A stretch of DNA of 33,529 nt, taken from positions 1 through 33,529 of the IMG/VR virus record IMGVR_UViG_3300024518_000021; one strand, given 5' to 3'. Origin of the DNA: a virus. A program made the position numbers and the translations under genes. Each line of letters starts with the position of its first letter. Positions within the stretch are counted from its first letter, which is position 1. The notes beneath the pieces are model-generated. The model ran no database searches. It saw nothing but the letters and a program-made list of their open reading frames with translations, and was not told where the DNA came from. This document shows positions 14,820-23,271 of this stretch, piece after piece.

Positions 14820-15003
14820 GGTAGAGCTCTCTGGGAAGTTCGGAGAGCTCGCGATTTGCTTCGAGAGGGGATGGACATACGAGGGCGACTGGTTACGGTT
14901 CAGCAAGCAAGACCGCGCCAACATCGTCGCTTTTGTGAATGTTCGGGAGTGGAAGCTAGAGCGTGACAAGGAGCTCAGCGGATTAAGTGACAGCGTGCGG
15001 TAG
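14695..15003 (+). CDS. Frameshift extension of the tail chaperone (gpT-like part)
   Basis: The frame is open from about 14675 and has only a TTG at 14695 as an independent start. From the gpG-like stop onward it reads like real protein (SEVELSGKFGELAICFERGW, then RFSKQDRANIVAFVNVREWK). It is in the +1 (equivalently -2) frame relative to the upstream gene. A plausible slip site is AAA at 14811-14813, where tRNA-Lys could move to AAG just before the TGA at 14817. The fusion would be about 242 residues. Many siphoviruses make the long chaperone form this way. Direct initiation at the TTG is the alternative. Confidence 0.65.
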   Translation: MSVSIKWAARTSPSRRSLYFENSSALALFQTWKRNQARAKSEVELSGKFGELAICFERGWTYEGDWLRFSKQDRANIVAFVNVREWKLERDKELSGLSDSVR

Positions 15004-15026
15004 GCGGTTGGGGAGGTGGTGGTGCT

Positions 15027-17117
15027 ATGATTATTCAAGAGGGCGCGAAAGTACTCATCGGTGGCGACAACAAGGGACTGTTGCGCACACTGAGCTCCAG
15101 CAAGCTTGCAGTCGCTGGATTCGCCACGGCTGCCGGGGCCGCGCTGTTGAGCGTCGCGGTGCAGTCTGCAAAAATGGCCGCCGCGCTCGACAAGGATCTG
15201 CGCCTCGTAGCTACCCTTGGCGGCGAGGCCGCAGATTCTACCGTCAGGCTTCGCGACGAGGTCAAGGCGCTGGGTCGGGAGTTTGGAAAGGACTTCAACG
15301 AGCTAGCGACGGCAAACTATCAGGCCGTTTCCGGTGGTTTTAAGACTATCGGCGAATCAATGAAAATCGTGCGGGCCGGAACGAAACTGGCAATCGCCAG
15401 CAACACCGGGCTGGTCAAGTCGACCGAGTCGGTGGTTAAGGTTCTAAATGCCTTCGGCAAGGGCGCGAGGCAGGCCAACAAAACAGCGGCCCAGCTCTGG
15501 GCGGTCAGTCGCGACGGTATCGTAACGGTCGACCAGCTCGGGCGCTTCCTCAAGAGCCTGCCGGCTGCTGCCGCGGCCAGCGACATCTCGTTTCTAGAGC
15601 TCGGCGCGGCCCTGTCAACAATGACCAGCATCACGGGATCAGCGTCCGAGGCCGTGGACCAGCTCAGAACCGGCATAATCAAAATGGAGCAGCTCGGTCT
15701 AGAGGGGTCGTTCCTCGATCGGATCGAGACGTTCGTCGGTAAGGATCTCGGCGAGCTGACGACTCTACTCGGTAGCGACGTCGCGGCGCTGGGTATCCTC
15801 ACGCTGGCGGAGAATATCGACATTCTGCGCGTGAACACCGACGCCGCCGGCTCTGTTGTGGGAGACTTCAACCGGGCCGTCGAGGGCATGGCCGGCTCGG
15901 CCACGACGGCCAGCGAGCGCATCCAAGCGAGCTTCGGGTCGCTAATGGAAGATCTGGGCGTCAATATCGGCCAGGCGCTTCCCCTACTCGCGGCAATGGC
16001 GAACGGCATGGACGCGCTTGCGTCCGCGTCGAGCGGCATCAGTAGCATTGCTCTGACCAAGCAAGAGCTTGAGGCCGCCGGCTTTGACGCTGGCGGCGGT
16101 GCCACGGCGGGCGCGTTTGCAGACGGTCGCGGGGCCTCCGGCTTTGCCGCTGGCCAGGCAGCCGCGGCGGCCAGGAGGAACGGCGGTTTCTCGCTCGATA
16201 GGGCGGCGTCGGAGCTGTCGTTACAACGTGCCATCGCGAGCGAGCTCGGCGTCAAGGCGCCAACTGCCGCCGAGTTCGTCAAGGCGATTCAAGAGGGCAC
16301 CACGGTCGCGCTGCGCCAGAGAATGCTGCAGCTCTCCGATAAGACATTCGGCCAGCTATTGTTGGGGTCGCCTATCGCGGGCGGTATTGCCCCGTTCGAC
16401 GGCAAGGACGGCCCGAGCATCGGCGGCACACTCGGGGGGGCGGGACAGTTCAACTCTATTTTCTCCCCGCCAGAGTCCGACATCTCTGGACTGACCCAGG
16501 GCCACCTAGGGCGCCTCGACTTCGACGAGTTCGGCCCGCGCGCGAACCCGGACACGGTTGGCTTTTCGTTCAAGGACTTCAACAAACGCAACGGCATCGG
16601 TGGGGTCGATAAAGAGCTCAAGCGGCTTTCGGCCAGCAGCCTTATCGCGCAGTCGGCCGTTGGCGGCCTAACCTCGATGCTACTCGGCCCGCTCAATAGC
16701 GCGCTGACCTCCAGCAACAGCGCTTTCGGCAACTTCATTTCGGGGATTCTCTCGACCGTGGCGCAGCTCGGGGTCAACAGCTTGCTCTCGTCGTTCATCC
16801 CTGGGTTCGGTGGCGGCTTGCTCCCGACCCTGTTCGGCGGCGGCGGCGGCAGTTCCGAGCTCACCGCAGCCGGCATCCAGTCGAACGATCTAGCGTTCAA
16901 TCCATCGACCCTAGGCGGCGGTGGATCAGGCCCCTCAATGGAGCGCCTGGCTGCCATCGCAGCGTCGGGGGCGCCGATAGAGGTCCACCTCAACCAGAAC
17001 ATCGGCGGAGGCGACCCGGGCGTGATAGGGCGGGTCACAGCGGCAGCAGTTCAAGAGGGCATTCGAGATGCCCGCATCAGCGGCACCGAGCGCCTGTTCA
17101 AGAAACTAGGAAGGTAG
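15027..17117 (+). CDS. Tape measure protein
   Basis: The 696-residue protein follows the chaperone pair and is the second longest tail gene. It is Ala/Gly/Ser/Leu-rich and mainly helical, with a hydrophobic segment near residues 26-50 (SKLAVAGFATAAGAALLSVA). A TP901-type minor tail domain (about 60-320) includes TSTITGSASEA-like turns and QLRTGIIKM. The C-terminal part is Gly-rich (FIPGFGGGLLPTLFGGGG). By the rule of about 0.15 nm per residue the tail would be near 100 nm. It sets tail length and may help DNA cross the envelope. GGGGAGGTGGTGG precedes the ATG. Confidence 0.9.
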   Translation: MIIQEGAKVLIGGDNKGLLRTLSSSKLAVAGFATAAGAALLSVAVQSAKMAAALDKDLRLVATLGGEAADSTVRLRDEVKALGREFGKDFNELATANYQAVSGGFKTIGESMKIVRAGTKLAIASNTGLVKSTESVVKVLNAFGKGARQANKTAAQLWAVSRDGIVTVDQLGRFLKSLPAAAAASDISFLELGAALSTMTSITGSASEAVDQLRTGIIKMEQLGLEGSFLDRIETFVGKDLGELTTLLGSDVAALGILTLAENIDILRVNTDAAGSVVGDFNRAVEGMAGSATTASERIQASFGSLMEDLGVNIGQALPLLAAMANGMDALASASSGISSIALTKQELEAAGFDAGGGATAGAFADGRGASGFAAGQAAAAARRNGGFSLDRAASELSLQRAIASELGVKAPTAAEFVKAIQEGTTVALRQRMLQLSDKTFGQLLLGSPIAGGIAPFDGKDGPSIGGTLGGAGQFNSIFSPPESDISGLTQGHLGRLDFDEFGPRANPDTVGFSFKDFNKRNGIGGVDKELKRLSASSLIAQSAVGGLTSMLLGPLNSALTSSNSAFGNFISGILSTVAQLGVNSLLSSFIPGFGGGLLPTLFGGGGGSSELTAAGIQSNDLAFNPSTLGGGGSGPSMERLAAIAASGAPIEVHLNQNIGGGDPGVIGRVTAAAVQEGIRDARISGTERLFKKLGR

Positions 17118-17121
17118 CGCC

Positions 17122-17574
17122 ATGGCCTGGGGAACGACTGATTATGTGATTCTGACGTTCTCGGCGGTGGACTATATCTTCGCGCCGACTGAGTTGGTCT
17201 ACGCGGGAAACCCGAAGTATGAGCGTAACCAGGTCGTGCAGGAGGCCGAGAGCGGCGAGCGCAAGATTCTGGAGCTAGACGACGTGCTTCGCCAGACGTT
17301 CGAGTTCTCAATCAACAAGATGCCATCAGCAGACCGCACAATCGGCGGCGCGACCATTCGCGGGTTCTCGACGTTGTCCTCGTTGATTCTGGTTTCCTGT
17401 GAGATGCGAACCAACGCCATAACCGTCAAGCCGCCTGGGACCGTATTCGGCGGGGGCACCTCCTGCCGGTTCGACTCCTCGTCGTTCTTTGTGCCGGTCG
17501 TTCGACGCGGCGCCAGTGTGAATACAGACCTATACGGAGGCGGGGCTACGTTGAAGTTCCGCAAGGAGGTCTAG
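17122..17574 (+). CDS. Small distal tail protein candidate
   Basis: This 150-residue beta-rich product lies between the tape measure and the large hub protein. It contains strands such as DYVILTFSAVDYIFAP and LILVSCEMRTNAITV, and a Gly/Ser/Phe-rich C-terminal part (CRFDSSSFFVPVV). Genes in this position in siphoviruses usually encode the distal tail ring or a tip chaperone. No family motif is recognised, so the call is by position. AAACTAGGAAGGTAGCGCC before the ATG gives a reasonable ribosome site. Confidence 0.6.
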   Translation: MAWGTTDYVILTFSAVDYIFAPTELVYAGNPKYERNQVVQEAESGERKILELDDVLRQTFEFSINKMPSADRTIGGATIRGFSTLSSLILVSCEMRTNAITVKPPGTVFGGGTSCRFDSSSFFVPVVRRGASVNTDLYGGGATLKFRKEV

Positions 17575-17575
17575 G

Positions 17576-20218
17576 GTGCCCCGCACGATACCAGCAGCGT
17601 TCAGCTCGGCCGCCGCCGGTGGCTCTGGTCGTATCTACTTGCTGCATGAGCTGTCAAGCCTCGACACGCCGTTGTATATCAGCAGCGGCGACGACGGTCT
17701 GAGCTTCAACGGCAACACGTTCCGCGGGTGGCAGGCCAAGCTGGCCGGCGAGATCGGTGCAGAAATTGACTGGCGGGGCGGGCTCTCTACCGAGTCGACG
17801 CATCAAATCGCGATCATCCAGGAGCACGACTCGCATACCGGAACGACGTCCGACAACACCTTCGATATTCTCAAAGATCTAGCGGTCACGTCGTCGGCTA
17901 CCGCCGGGCCAATCATTCAGTATTACTCTAGCTGGCTGGCTTCCGGCGCCACGTCGCCCGGCGCCACGTACCTGGTATTCGATGACGGGACTCCGGTGCT
18001 CGCAGAGTCCGTCCAGATCTCCGGCTTTGTGACTCAAGACCTTGAGGTCGCCGACAACGGCGAGGCGATCATTGATCTGGCGGGGCTGCGCGACGGCCAC
18101 CTCGGGCGCCGCTTTCTTAACCGCCTAGGCGAAGAGCCTTCGACCGAGCCTGAGAACTGGGACCGAACAGGCGCAACCCGCGACGAGCTCGCTGCAGGCG
18201 AGGGCGAGCCCGTGCCGATCACATACGGCGTGAACACGTTCGCGTCGGGCCTCTTCGTACACGACACGCCAACGCAGGACACAACCAAGCAAGCGGGCCT
18301 GATCATCTGCTATCTGGATGCGCGCTATCGCGGGGACGATACGCAGGGGCCTAGCCTGTTCATCTGGGACGAGCAGACCGGACAGAAAGCCTACTGTCAA
18401 AATATCGTAACATCGATTGCAATCGGCTCGCAGTACGTGATGCTGACGACCGGATTCCCTGAGATCATCAACAACGCAGGCAACGAGGGCGCGTTCGTTT
18501 CGTTCAGCGACCCGACAAAGCTCGACGGCGTTACGCCCTGGCTCGCGTCCGAGGGCGCGCTGGCTATCCAGTGGCCGCAGATGAAACTTACGACCGAGTT
18601 CTCGTTCTCTGGTTTTACAACGCACTGGGCTCTCGGCGAGGGCGCCACTCACGGGGTCCCGAACCCCATCGCAGGCCCGGCCGCGGTCACGTCAAATCTG
18701 ACCCTGGGCTCGCCCTCTGTGCGCAACGGCTATTCGTGGAAGCTCCCCGAGATCAGCAGGCCGGGAGAACTGATCCGGGCGATCATCGAGGCCAAGCTGA
18801 CGCAGACATCGTCTCAGGCGATCAAGGCCGGGTTTCGCCGAGACGGCAACGCGGGCACGGGCTACGCAACGCGAAACATCAGCAACACCGCGGACTTTAC
18901 GCATACCGGCAATTACGATTCGATGACGCTCTCACACAACAAAATCTACATCTACAAGCACACCCAGAACGGCTTTATAACCACCCGCGGGTCGGATCTT
19001 TCGCAGGGGTCTATAAATCTCGGCCTGTCAACTCATACGGGCACGTTTACCCAGAGTTTCTACGGCGCGACGATGGACCTATATACGGCGGTCGATTGGA
19101 ACGACTATCCCAACCGCGTGTATGCCGAGATCGACGGGGTTATCGATGAGTCGCCGGCGTTCTATACCGGCGTAGCCAACACGGTGTTGGAGAACCCGGT
19201 CGATATTTTCTATCATTTCATGCGGGACGTACTCGAAGAGTCGGGTAAGATCGAGCACATTGCGCGCGCGAGCTCCCGCTCGGACATCGCTACCGAGGGC
19301 CTCAAGTTTGCTTTTCAACTCACCGACGCAGACGGCACCGGAGAGGCGTTCCTAGAGCGCTTGGCCCATCAATCGATGTGCTGGCTCGCGCAGGGCGACG
19401 ACGGAACCGAGCGGCTTGTCTATCGCCCCGGCCAAGTCGTAGATACTGGGCATTCCGAGGCGCCGCTCGGCTCTAGCGTGATCATTAAAGGCTCAATGAA
19501 GATGAGTCTCACGAGCCGCGAGGACGTCTACTCCGGTGTTCACCTGAGCTATAGCGCGAACGCGGCGACGGGCGGCTTCGACAAAGAATATCGGATGGCC
19601 CGCGAGTCGAGCACGTTCGCGGACAACATGCCGGCCGGGACCGCGAACGACGAGATCCGCGTGTACTTAGAGAACATCTCGGACGAGTCGGACAAGATCC
19701 TTCTGTTCGACGCCGACTTGATCCAGGACGACTCAACCGCCGAGAAGCTCACGCGCTGGCTTGCGCAGCAGGGGGCACGGCGTCGGCAGATCCTAGAGTT
19801 CGACCTAACGCTCGAAGAGGGCATTAACTGGGAGCTCGGCGACGTGGTCGCCATTGACCATCCCAAGGTCCGCAAGTATTCGAGCGGCAGCGCGTTGACC
19901 ATCGCGCACACTACGGGAGTATGTACCAAGACAATTGGCGATGCAGGCGGCCGCGAACACTATGGCGACATCCTCTTTGTCGAGGACGCTGGCCCCAACG
20001 CGGGCAGCTATCGAATCGACTCGTTCGGCTCGGGCGACTTTGTCCTGAGCAGCGGGCACACTCTCACCACGCAGGCCGGTGTTCCCGAGCCATTCCGAGT
20101 CTGCCCAGCGTTCACCGTTCTCAAGAACGCGCTACGCTTCAACGAGAAGCTCGGCCCCTATTTCCGTATGAAAGTTGTCGAGTATCCGATCCTCAGACCT
20201 GGCGCGACCGCGATCTAA
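17576..20218 (+). CDS. Tail hub / host-specificity tip protein
   Basis: At 880 residues this is the largest tail protein. Residues about 1-230 are beta-rich with GxxxG turns. A middle part (about 360-520) looks like a jelly-roll or LamG-type insert (SWKLPEISRPGELIRAIIEA, KIYIYKHTQNGF). The later part (about 540-780) has the helix-strand pattern of central tail hubs: NPVDIFYHFMRDVLEESG, then EAFLERLAHQSMCWLAQGDD, and LEEGINWELGDVVAIDHP. The last pattern (GDVVxxxHP) is common in tip attachment proteins. It would form the tail tip and contact the receptor. The GTG follows AAGGAGG at good spacing. Confidence 0.78.
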   Translation: MPRTIPAAFSSAAAGGSGRIYLLHELSSLDTPLYISSGDDGLSFNGNTFRGWQAKLAGEIGAEIDWRGGLSTESTHQIAIIQEHDSHTGTTSDNTFDILKDLAVTSSATAGPIIQYYSSWLASGATSPGATYLVFDDGTPVLAESVQISGFVTQDLEVADNGEAIIDLAGLRDGHLGRRFLNRLGEEPSTEPENWDRTGATRDELAAGEGEPVPITYGVNTFASGLFVHDTPTQDTTKQAGLIICYLDARYRGDDTQGPSLFIWDEQTGQKAYCQNIVTSIAIGSQYVMLTTGFPEIINNAGNEGAFVSFSDPTKLDGVTPWLASEGALAIQWPQMKLTTEFSFSGFTTHWALGEGATHGVPNPIAGPAAVTSNLTLGSPSVRNGYSWKLPEISRPGELIRAIIEAKLTQTSSQAIKAGFRRDGNAGTGYATRNISNTADFTHTGNYDSMTLSHNKIYIYKHTQNGFITTRGSDLSQGSINLGLSTHTGTFTQSFYGATMDLYTAVDWNDYPNRVYAEIDGVIDESPAFYTGVANTVLENPVDIFYHFMRDVLEESGKIEHIARASSRSDIATEGLKFAFQLTDADGTGEAFLERLAHQSMCWLAQGDDGTERLVYRPGQVVDTGHSEAPLGSSVIIKGSMKMSLTSREDVYSGVHLSYSANAATGGFDKEYRMARESSTFADNMPAGTANDEIRVYLENISDESDKILLFDADLIQDDSTAEKLTRWLAQQGARRRQILEFDLTLEEGINWELGDVVAIDHPKVRKYSSGSALTIAHTTGVCTKTIGDAGGREHYGDILFVEDAGPNAGSYRIDSFGSGDFVLSSGHTLTTQAGVPEPFRVCPAFTVLKNALRFNEKLGPYFRMKVVEYPILRPGATAI

Positions 20219-20237
20219 GCCATGGAAGGCCCAGCAA

Positions 20238-20549
20238 GTGAACCTGCAGCAAATGACCCTAGAGCACGTCGGCCAGATTCTATCGATCGTTACGAGCGGC
20301 TCGCTGCTTGTGTTCGGGATCAAACTCCTAATGAACCTCGGGGCGGCCCGCGAGAAGTTCGACCATATGGGTACAAGCGTTACGCATATTCACAAGCGCG
20401 TGGACGAGATCAACGGCAGCGTGAAGCGGCACGATGGGGAGATCACGGCACTAAACGAGGCACGCAAAACGTGCAATGTTCTTGAGATGGACCACGAGAC
20501 ACGGCTTTCTAGGCTAGAGGGCCAACACAAAGCGGAGGCGAAGATATGA
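20238..20549 (+). CDS. Small membrane protein with coiled coil (lysis candidate)
   Basis: The 103-residue product has an N-terminal hydrophobic helix (VGQILSIVTSGSLLVFGIKL) followed by a charged helical part with heptad-like spacing (HIHKRVDEINGSVKRHDGEI, METRLSRLEGQ-like end). GTG 20238 is 8 bases behind GGAAGG; an in-frame ATG lies at 20253. A membrane helix plus a coiled coil near lysis genes fits an i-spanin-like or holin-accessory protein, but a cytoplasmic tail-tip chaperone is also possible. A frame starting at ATG 20222 is a shadow. It overlaps the next gene as ATGA. Confidence 0.6.
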   Translation: MNLQQMTLEHVGQILSIVTSGSLLVFGIKLLMNLGAAREKFDHMGTSVTHIHKRVDEINGSVKRHDGEITALNEARKTCNVLEMDHETRLSRLEGQHKAEAKI

Positions 20550-22075
20550 AACGGGGACTCTTGATTCTGGCGGTGGCCATAGTAGCAATCACAGGGCCGG
20601 CGGTAGTTGGGGCTGACGAGCATCTTGTCCCAGCCACCTTCGCCACGCTTGAAGCAGCCCTCGTAAATGCTGCCGTTGCTCCAGGCGACACCATCACCGT
20701 CACAAGCGGCAACTACGACCAGATCTATCAGGACTTCGACACGAGGGACGACGGGCTGTTGATACGGTCTGTGCCTGCTTACGCTTGCACATTGTCCAAT
20801 GCAACTTCCAACATTCTCTTGGTCGAGGACGACGGGACGTGGGAGTCCAGCGACTTGGTCTGGGAGGGCATCGTCTTTAGTGGGACCGGCAACGCTGGCG
20901 GTGTGGAATTGGCATCGACCAATTCGTGGACGTTTAATAATTGCATATGGACCGGGGATTGGGACTACCCCATTTCGGTCGGGGCTGGCAGCAACAAAGA
21001 CCAGACAGATTCCCTCACCTTCAACAACTGCCAGTTCAACATCACCAACCAGAATTGGGGTGTCAAGCCGGGAATACTGTTTAACGCGCCAGGAACCAAC
21101 CTGACGTTCAACAACACATCGTTCGACTATTCTGGCGCTGGGACCATCACAAGCGGCAGTCAGCCTATGCTGGACATCATGGGCATGAGTGGGGCCGACT
21201 TCATCAATTGCACATTCACGTCTCCTAACGAGATGGATACCGCCGGTGTTATGTCTTATATCATGGCGCGTGACGCCGGTGCGCCCACCGGCCCAGCTGG
21301 CGACATTGATTTCTTCAATTGCACCTTCACCGGACCAAGCATAATGGATGGGGTGATTAACAGCGCCCTCATCTTGCTTAAGTTTGAGGACGGCGTTGAC
21401 TCCTGCGATGTCATAGGATCTACCTTCACCTCTGCAGCCGGCTCAGCGCAGAACGTCAACGGGGTGAAGTGGGAAAACGGAGACGGTTCGGGGGGCGACC
21501 CTAATGCAACATCAGGATCAGCGATCTCGAACACTTTCAACGGGCTGCGCATCAGTGTCGGCTTTCTGGAGCATTCAGTCGGGCTCGTGGCTAGCGGCAA
21601 CCGCATCAACGGCCAGGGCGGCACAGATAGCGACGGGATCTACTTTCAGGACGCCCAGGATTGTACGGCAACTAACAATTGGGTATCGAATTGCCGCGCC
21701 GGGTTTCGTTCAACCAACGGCGACAGGTCGCCCACATTCGAGAACGCCAGGAACCGCGTAGTCGGAAACTTTATACAGGGCAACACCTACGCCTACTTTG
21801 CGGACACCGGGGACTTCGACGCCTGGTTGGTCGGAGGAAACATTCTCCACGGCAACACTAACGTCGGATCGATTGACTTTGGCGTGACGCCGATCACATC
21901 CCTGGCAACGTGGCAAACGCAGACCGTTCCCGACCTAGCAGCCGAGGCGCCGGGGCACTATATGTCCCTCGGGGATGTGCTGTTCTCAGACTACCCCGGC
22001 GCTCTTCGCGGCGCTGGGTCGGTGCCGCGGGGTTGGGGCAAGCTGTTGGGGTCTCGCAACGGCCTGACTAACTGA
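20546..22075 (+). CDS. Exported right-handed parallel beta-helix protein
   Basis: The 509-residue protein opens with a signal peptide (MKRGLLILAVAIVAITGPAV, cleavage near VVGA-DEH). A ladder of short repeats follows: FNNCIW, FNNCQF, FNNTSF, FINCTF, FFNCTF, each about 30-40 residues apart. Repeats of this kind with stacked Asn/Cys are typical of pectate-lyase-like beta-helices. The C-terminal 70 residues (from about 440) form a separate domain. Phage beta-helices are usually tailspikes without a signal, so the Sec signal is odd. It may act on the envelope or capsule from the periplasm or outside. The base composition looks less GC-rich than its neighbours, a hint of separate origin. Confidence 0.75.
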   Translation: MKRGLLILAVAIVAITGPAVVGADEHLVPATFATLEAALVNAAVAPGDTITVTSGNYDQIYQDFDTRDDGLLIRSVPAYACTLSNATSNILLVEDDGTWESSDLVWEGIVFSGTGNAGGVELASTNSWTFNNCIWTGDWDYPISVGAGSNKDQTDSLTFNNCQFNITNQNWGVKPGILFNAPGTNLTFNNTSFDYSGAGTITSGSQPMLDIMGMSGADFINCTFTSPNEMDTAGVMSYIMARDAGAPTGPAGDIDFFNCTFTGPSIMDGVINSALILLKFEDGVDSCDVIGSTFTSAAGSAQNVNGVKWENGDGSGGDPNATSGSAISNTFNGLRISVGFLEHSVGLVASGNRINGQGGTDSDGIYFQDAQDCTATNNWVSNCRAGFRSTNGDRSPTFENARNRVVGNFIQGNTYAYFADTGDFDAWLVGGNILHGNTNVGSIDFGVTPITSLATWQTQTVPDLAAEAPGHYMSLGDVLFSDYPGALRGAGSVPRGWGKLLGSRNGLTN

Positions 22076-22078
22076 GCC

Positions 22079-22537
22079 ATGCTCAAGCCGCGCCGCATCA
22101 TCATCCACCACAGCGCGACCGAGGACTCGCGCACGCTCTCGTGGGGTGCGATCCGGCGCTATCACACCGAAGTCAACGGGTGGGCTGACATCGGCTACCA
22201 CGCTGGGGTTGAGTGTATCCGCGATGGCTACGAGGCCATCATCGGTCGGCCCTGGGTGGAACCTGGGGCGCACACCAAGGGCGAGAACCGAGACAGCCTG
22301 GGCTTTTGCTTCGTAGGAAACTATGACGCCCAGGAGCCGCACGAATCAATGATGCGGGTGGCGGCACGATCTGTGCTCGTCCCCTGGCTCGCGATCTACG
22401 AGCTCGACCTCGATCGGATCTTTGGACATCGAGACTTCGCTGCAAAAACGTGCCCCGGTCGTCTATTCGACTTGGGAAAACTGCGGGACATCGTCGCCGA
22501 CGAGGCCCGCTCCATGATGCCGGAGCCGCCGGCATAA
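22079..22537 (+). CDS. Endolysin: N-acetylmuramoyl-L-alanine amidase (T7 lysozyme type)
   Basis: The 152-residue protein has the Amidase_2 layout and length of T7 lysozyme. Zinc ligands are H10 or H11 (IIIHHSAT), H117 (FGHRDF) and C125 (KTCPGR). Y40 (DIGYH) and K123 match the T7 catalytic Tyr46 and Lys128. It cuts the bond between muramic acid and L-alanine in peptidoglycan. No signal peptide is present, so a holin or similar pore is needed for release. In T7 the same protein also inhibits the phage RNA polymerase; no such polymerase is seen here. Confidence 0.93.
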   Translation: MLKPRRIIIHHSATEDSRTLSWGAIRRYHTEVNGWADIGYHAGVECIRDGYEAIIGRPWVEPGAHTKGENRDSLGFCFVGNYDAQEPHESMMRVAARSVLVPWLAIYELDLDRIFGHRDFAAKTCPGRLFDLGKLRDIVADEARSMMPEPPA

Positions 22538-22554
22538 CGAGGGATGGAAACAAC

Positions 22555-22896
22555 ATGAACAGAGAACAAGCACGAGCGCACGCGCTCACGCTGATTTCGG
22601 CCGTGGCGTCGATCAAGGACACGTTGGGCGACGGCTTCCAGGTGACGGACTTCATGGGCCTGTTTGGCGCCCTGAGCGGTGCGGCCCCGACGTTCCAGGC
22701 TGTGTTTACAGATGGAACCGTCGAAGACCGCATCCTCGTAGGCGAAGAGATGTTCGACGCGCTGACCGGATCGGACCCGACCGCGCTCGAAATGACTCAG
22801 GACTTCATTCCTGGTCTGAGCCTTGAGCAAGAGGAACAGCTCCTCGACTTCGCGAAGACCATGGTGGGAGCCCAGATCCGAGCGCGCACCGCATGA
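22555..22896 (+). CDS. Hypothetical helical acidic protein in lysis cassette
   Basis: The 113-residue product is not recognised. It is acidic and mostly helical with an N-terminal amphipathic helix (NREQARAHALTLISAVASIK) and two hydrophobic patches too short for membrane spans. The ATG at 22555 lies behind GAGGGATGG; upstream in-frame ATG 22450 lies inside the amidase gene. It overlaps the next, membrane-protein gene as ATGA. Its position between the amidase and a membrane protein could mean a lysis regulator or a late virion protein. Confidence 0.6.
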   Translation: MNREQARAHALTLISAVASIKDTLGDGFQVTDFMGLFGALSGAAPTFQAVFTDGTVEDRILVGEEMFDALTGSDPTALEMTQDFIPGLSLEQEEQLLDFAKTMVGAQIRARTA

Positions 22897-23261
22897 AATT
22901 CAACATCAAGCAGGCGGCCAAGGCCGCAGCGCTGGCTATCGCGCCCCTGGCGGCGACTGCCATCAATCCCCTGTTCGGTCTCCTCGTCGGCAGCTCGATA
23001 GCGAGCGGTGGCGTTGCCAAGGCGATCGGGCAGCAGGAGGAAAAGAAAACCGGGATCCGGCCCCACAAGGTTTCGGCGCCCCTCGCAGCGGCCGCGGCCC
23101 CGGCCCTGCTGGTCGGCACCGGCGTTGTGGACATCGGGCCAATCTGTGACCTAGTCATTCGAGCGTGCGAGCACGAGGCTTTGATCGGCGGCGCGCTGGG
23201 TATGGCCGTCGTCTTTTGGCATCAGCTCGTCGGAGGCTTCGGGAAAATTAAACCAGACTAG
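22893..23261 (+). CDS. Membrane protein, holin candidate
   Basis: The 122-residue product has three hydrophobic segments: about 8-32 (AAKAAALAIAPLAATAINPL), 62-80 (PLAAAAAPALLVGTGVVDI) and 95-115 (ALIGGALGMAVVFWHQLVGG). They are separated by a short charged loop (QQEEKKTGIRPHK). Size, number of spans and location two genes after the amidase suit a class I holin that opens the inner membrane to the endolysin. Its start overlaps the upstream stop as ATGA. A virion membrane-interacting role cannot be excluded. Confidence 0.6.
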   Translation: MKFNIKQAAKAAALAIAPLAATAINPLFGLLVGSSIASGGVAKAIGQQEEKKTGIRPHKVSAPLAAAAAPALLVGTGVVDIGPICDLVIRACEHEALIGGALGMAVVFWHQLVGGFGKIKPD

Positions 23262-23271
23262 GGGTGACCGT

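Noticed and set aside
15320-16282. 320-codon minus-strand frame under the tape measure gene
   Set aside because: Its translation is Ala/Ser/Pro-biased, as expected from the complement of an Ala/Gly-rich gene, and no ribosome site is seen.
17460-17480. T-loop-like GGTTCGACTCC string, possible tRNA
   Set aside because: It lies within the coding frame of the distal tail candidate, and no acceptor stem or anticodon arm could be found around it.
20222-20485. ATG-started frame of 87 codons in front of the beta-helix gene
   Set aside because: It is an alternative frame of the membrane/coiled-coil gene, with Arg/Pro-rich shadow composition; the other frame has a membrane helix and an ATGA link to the next gene.
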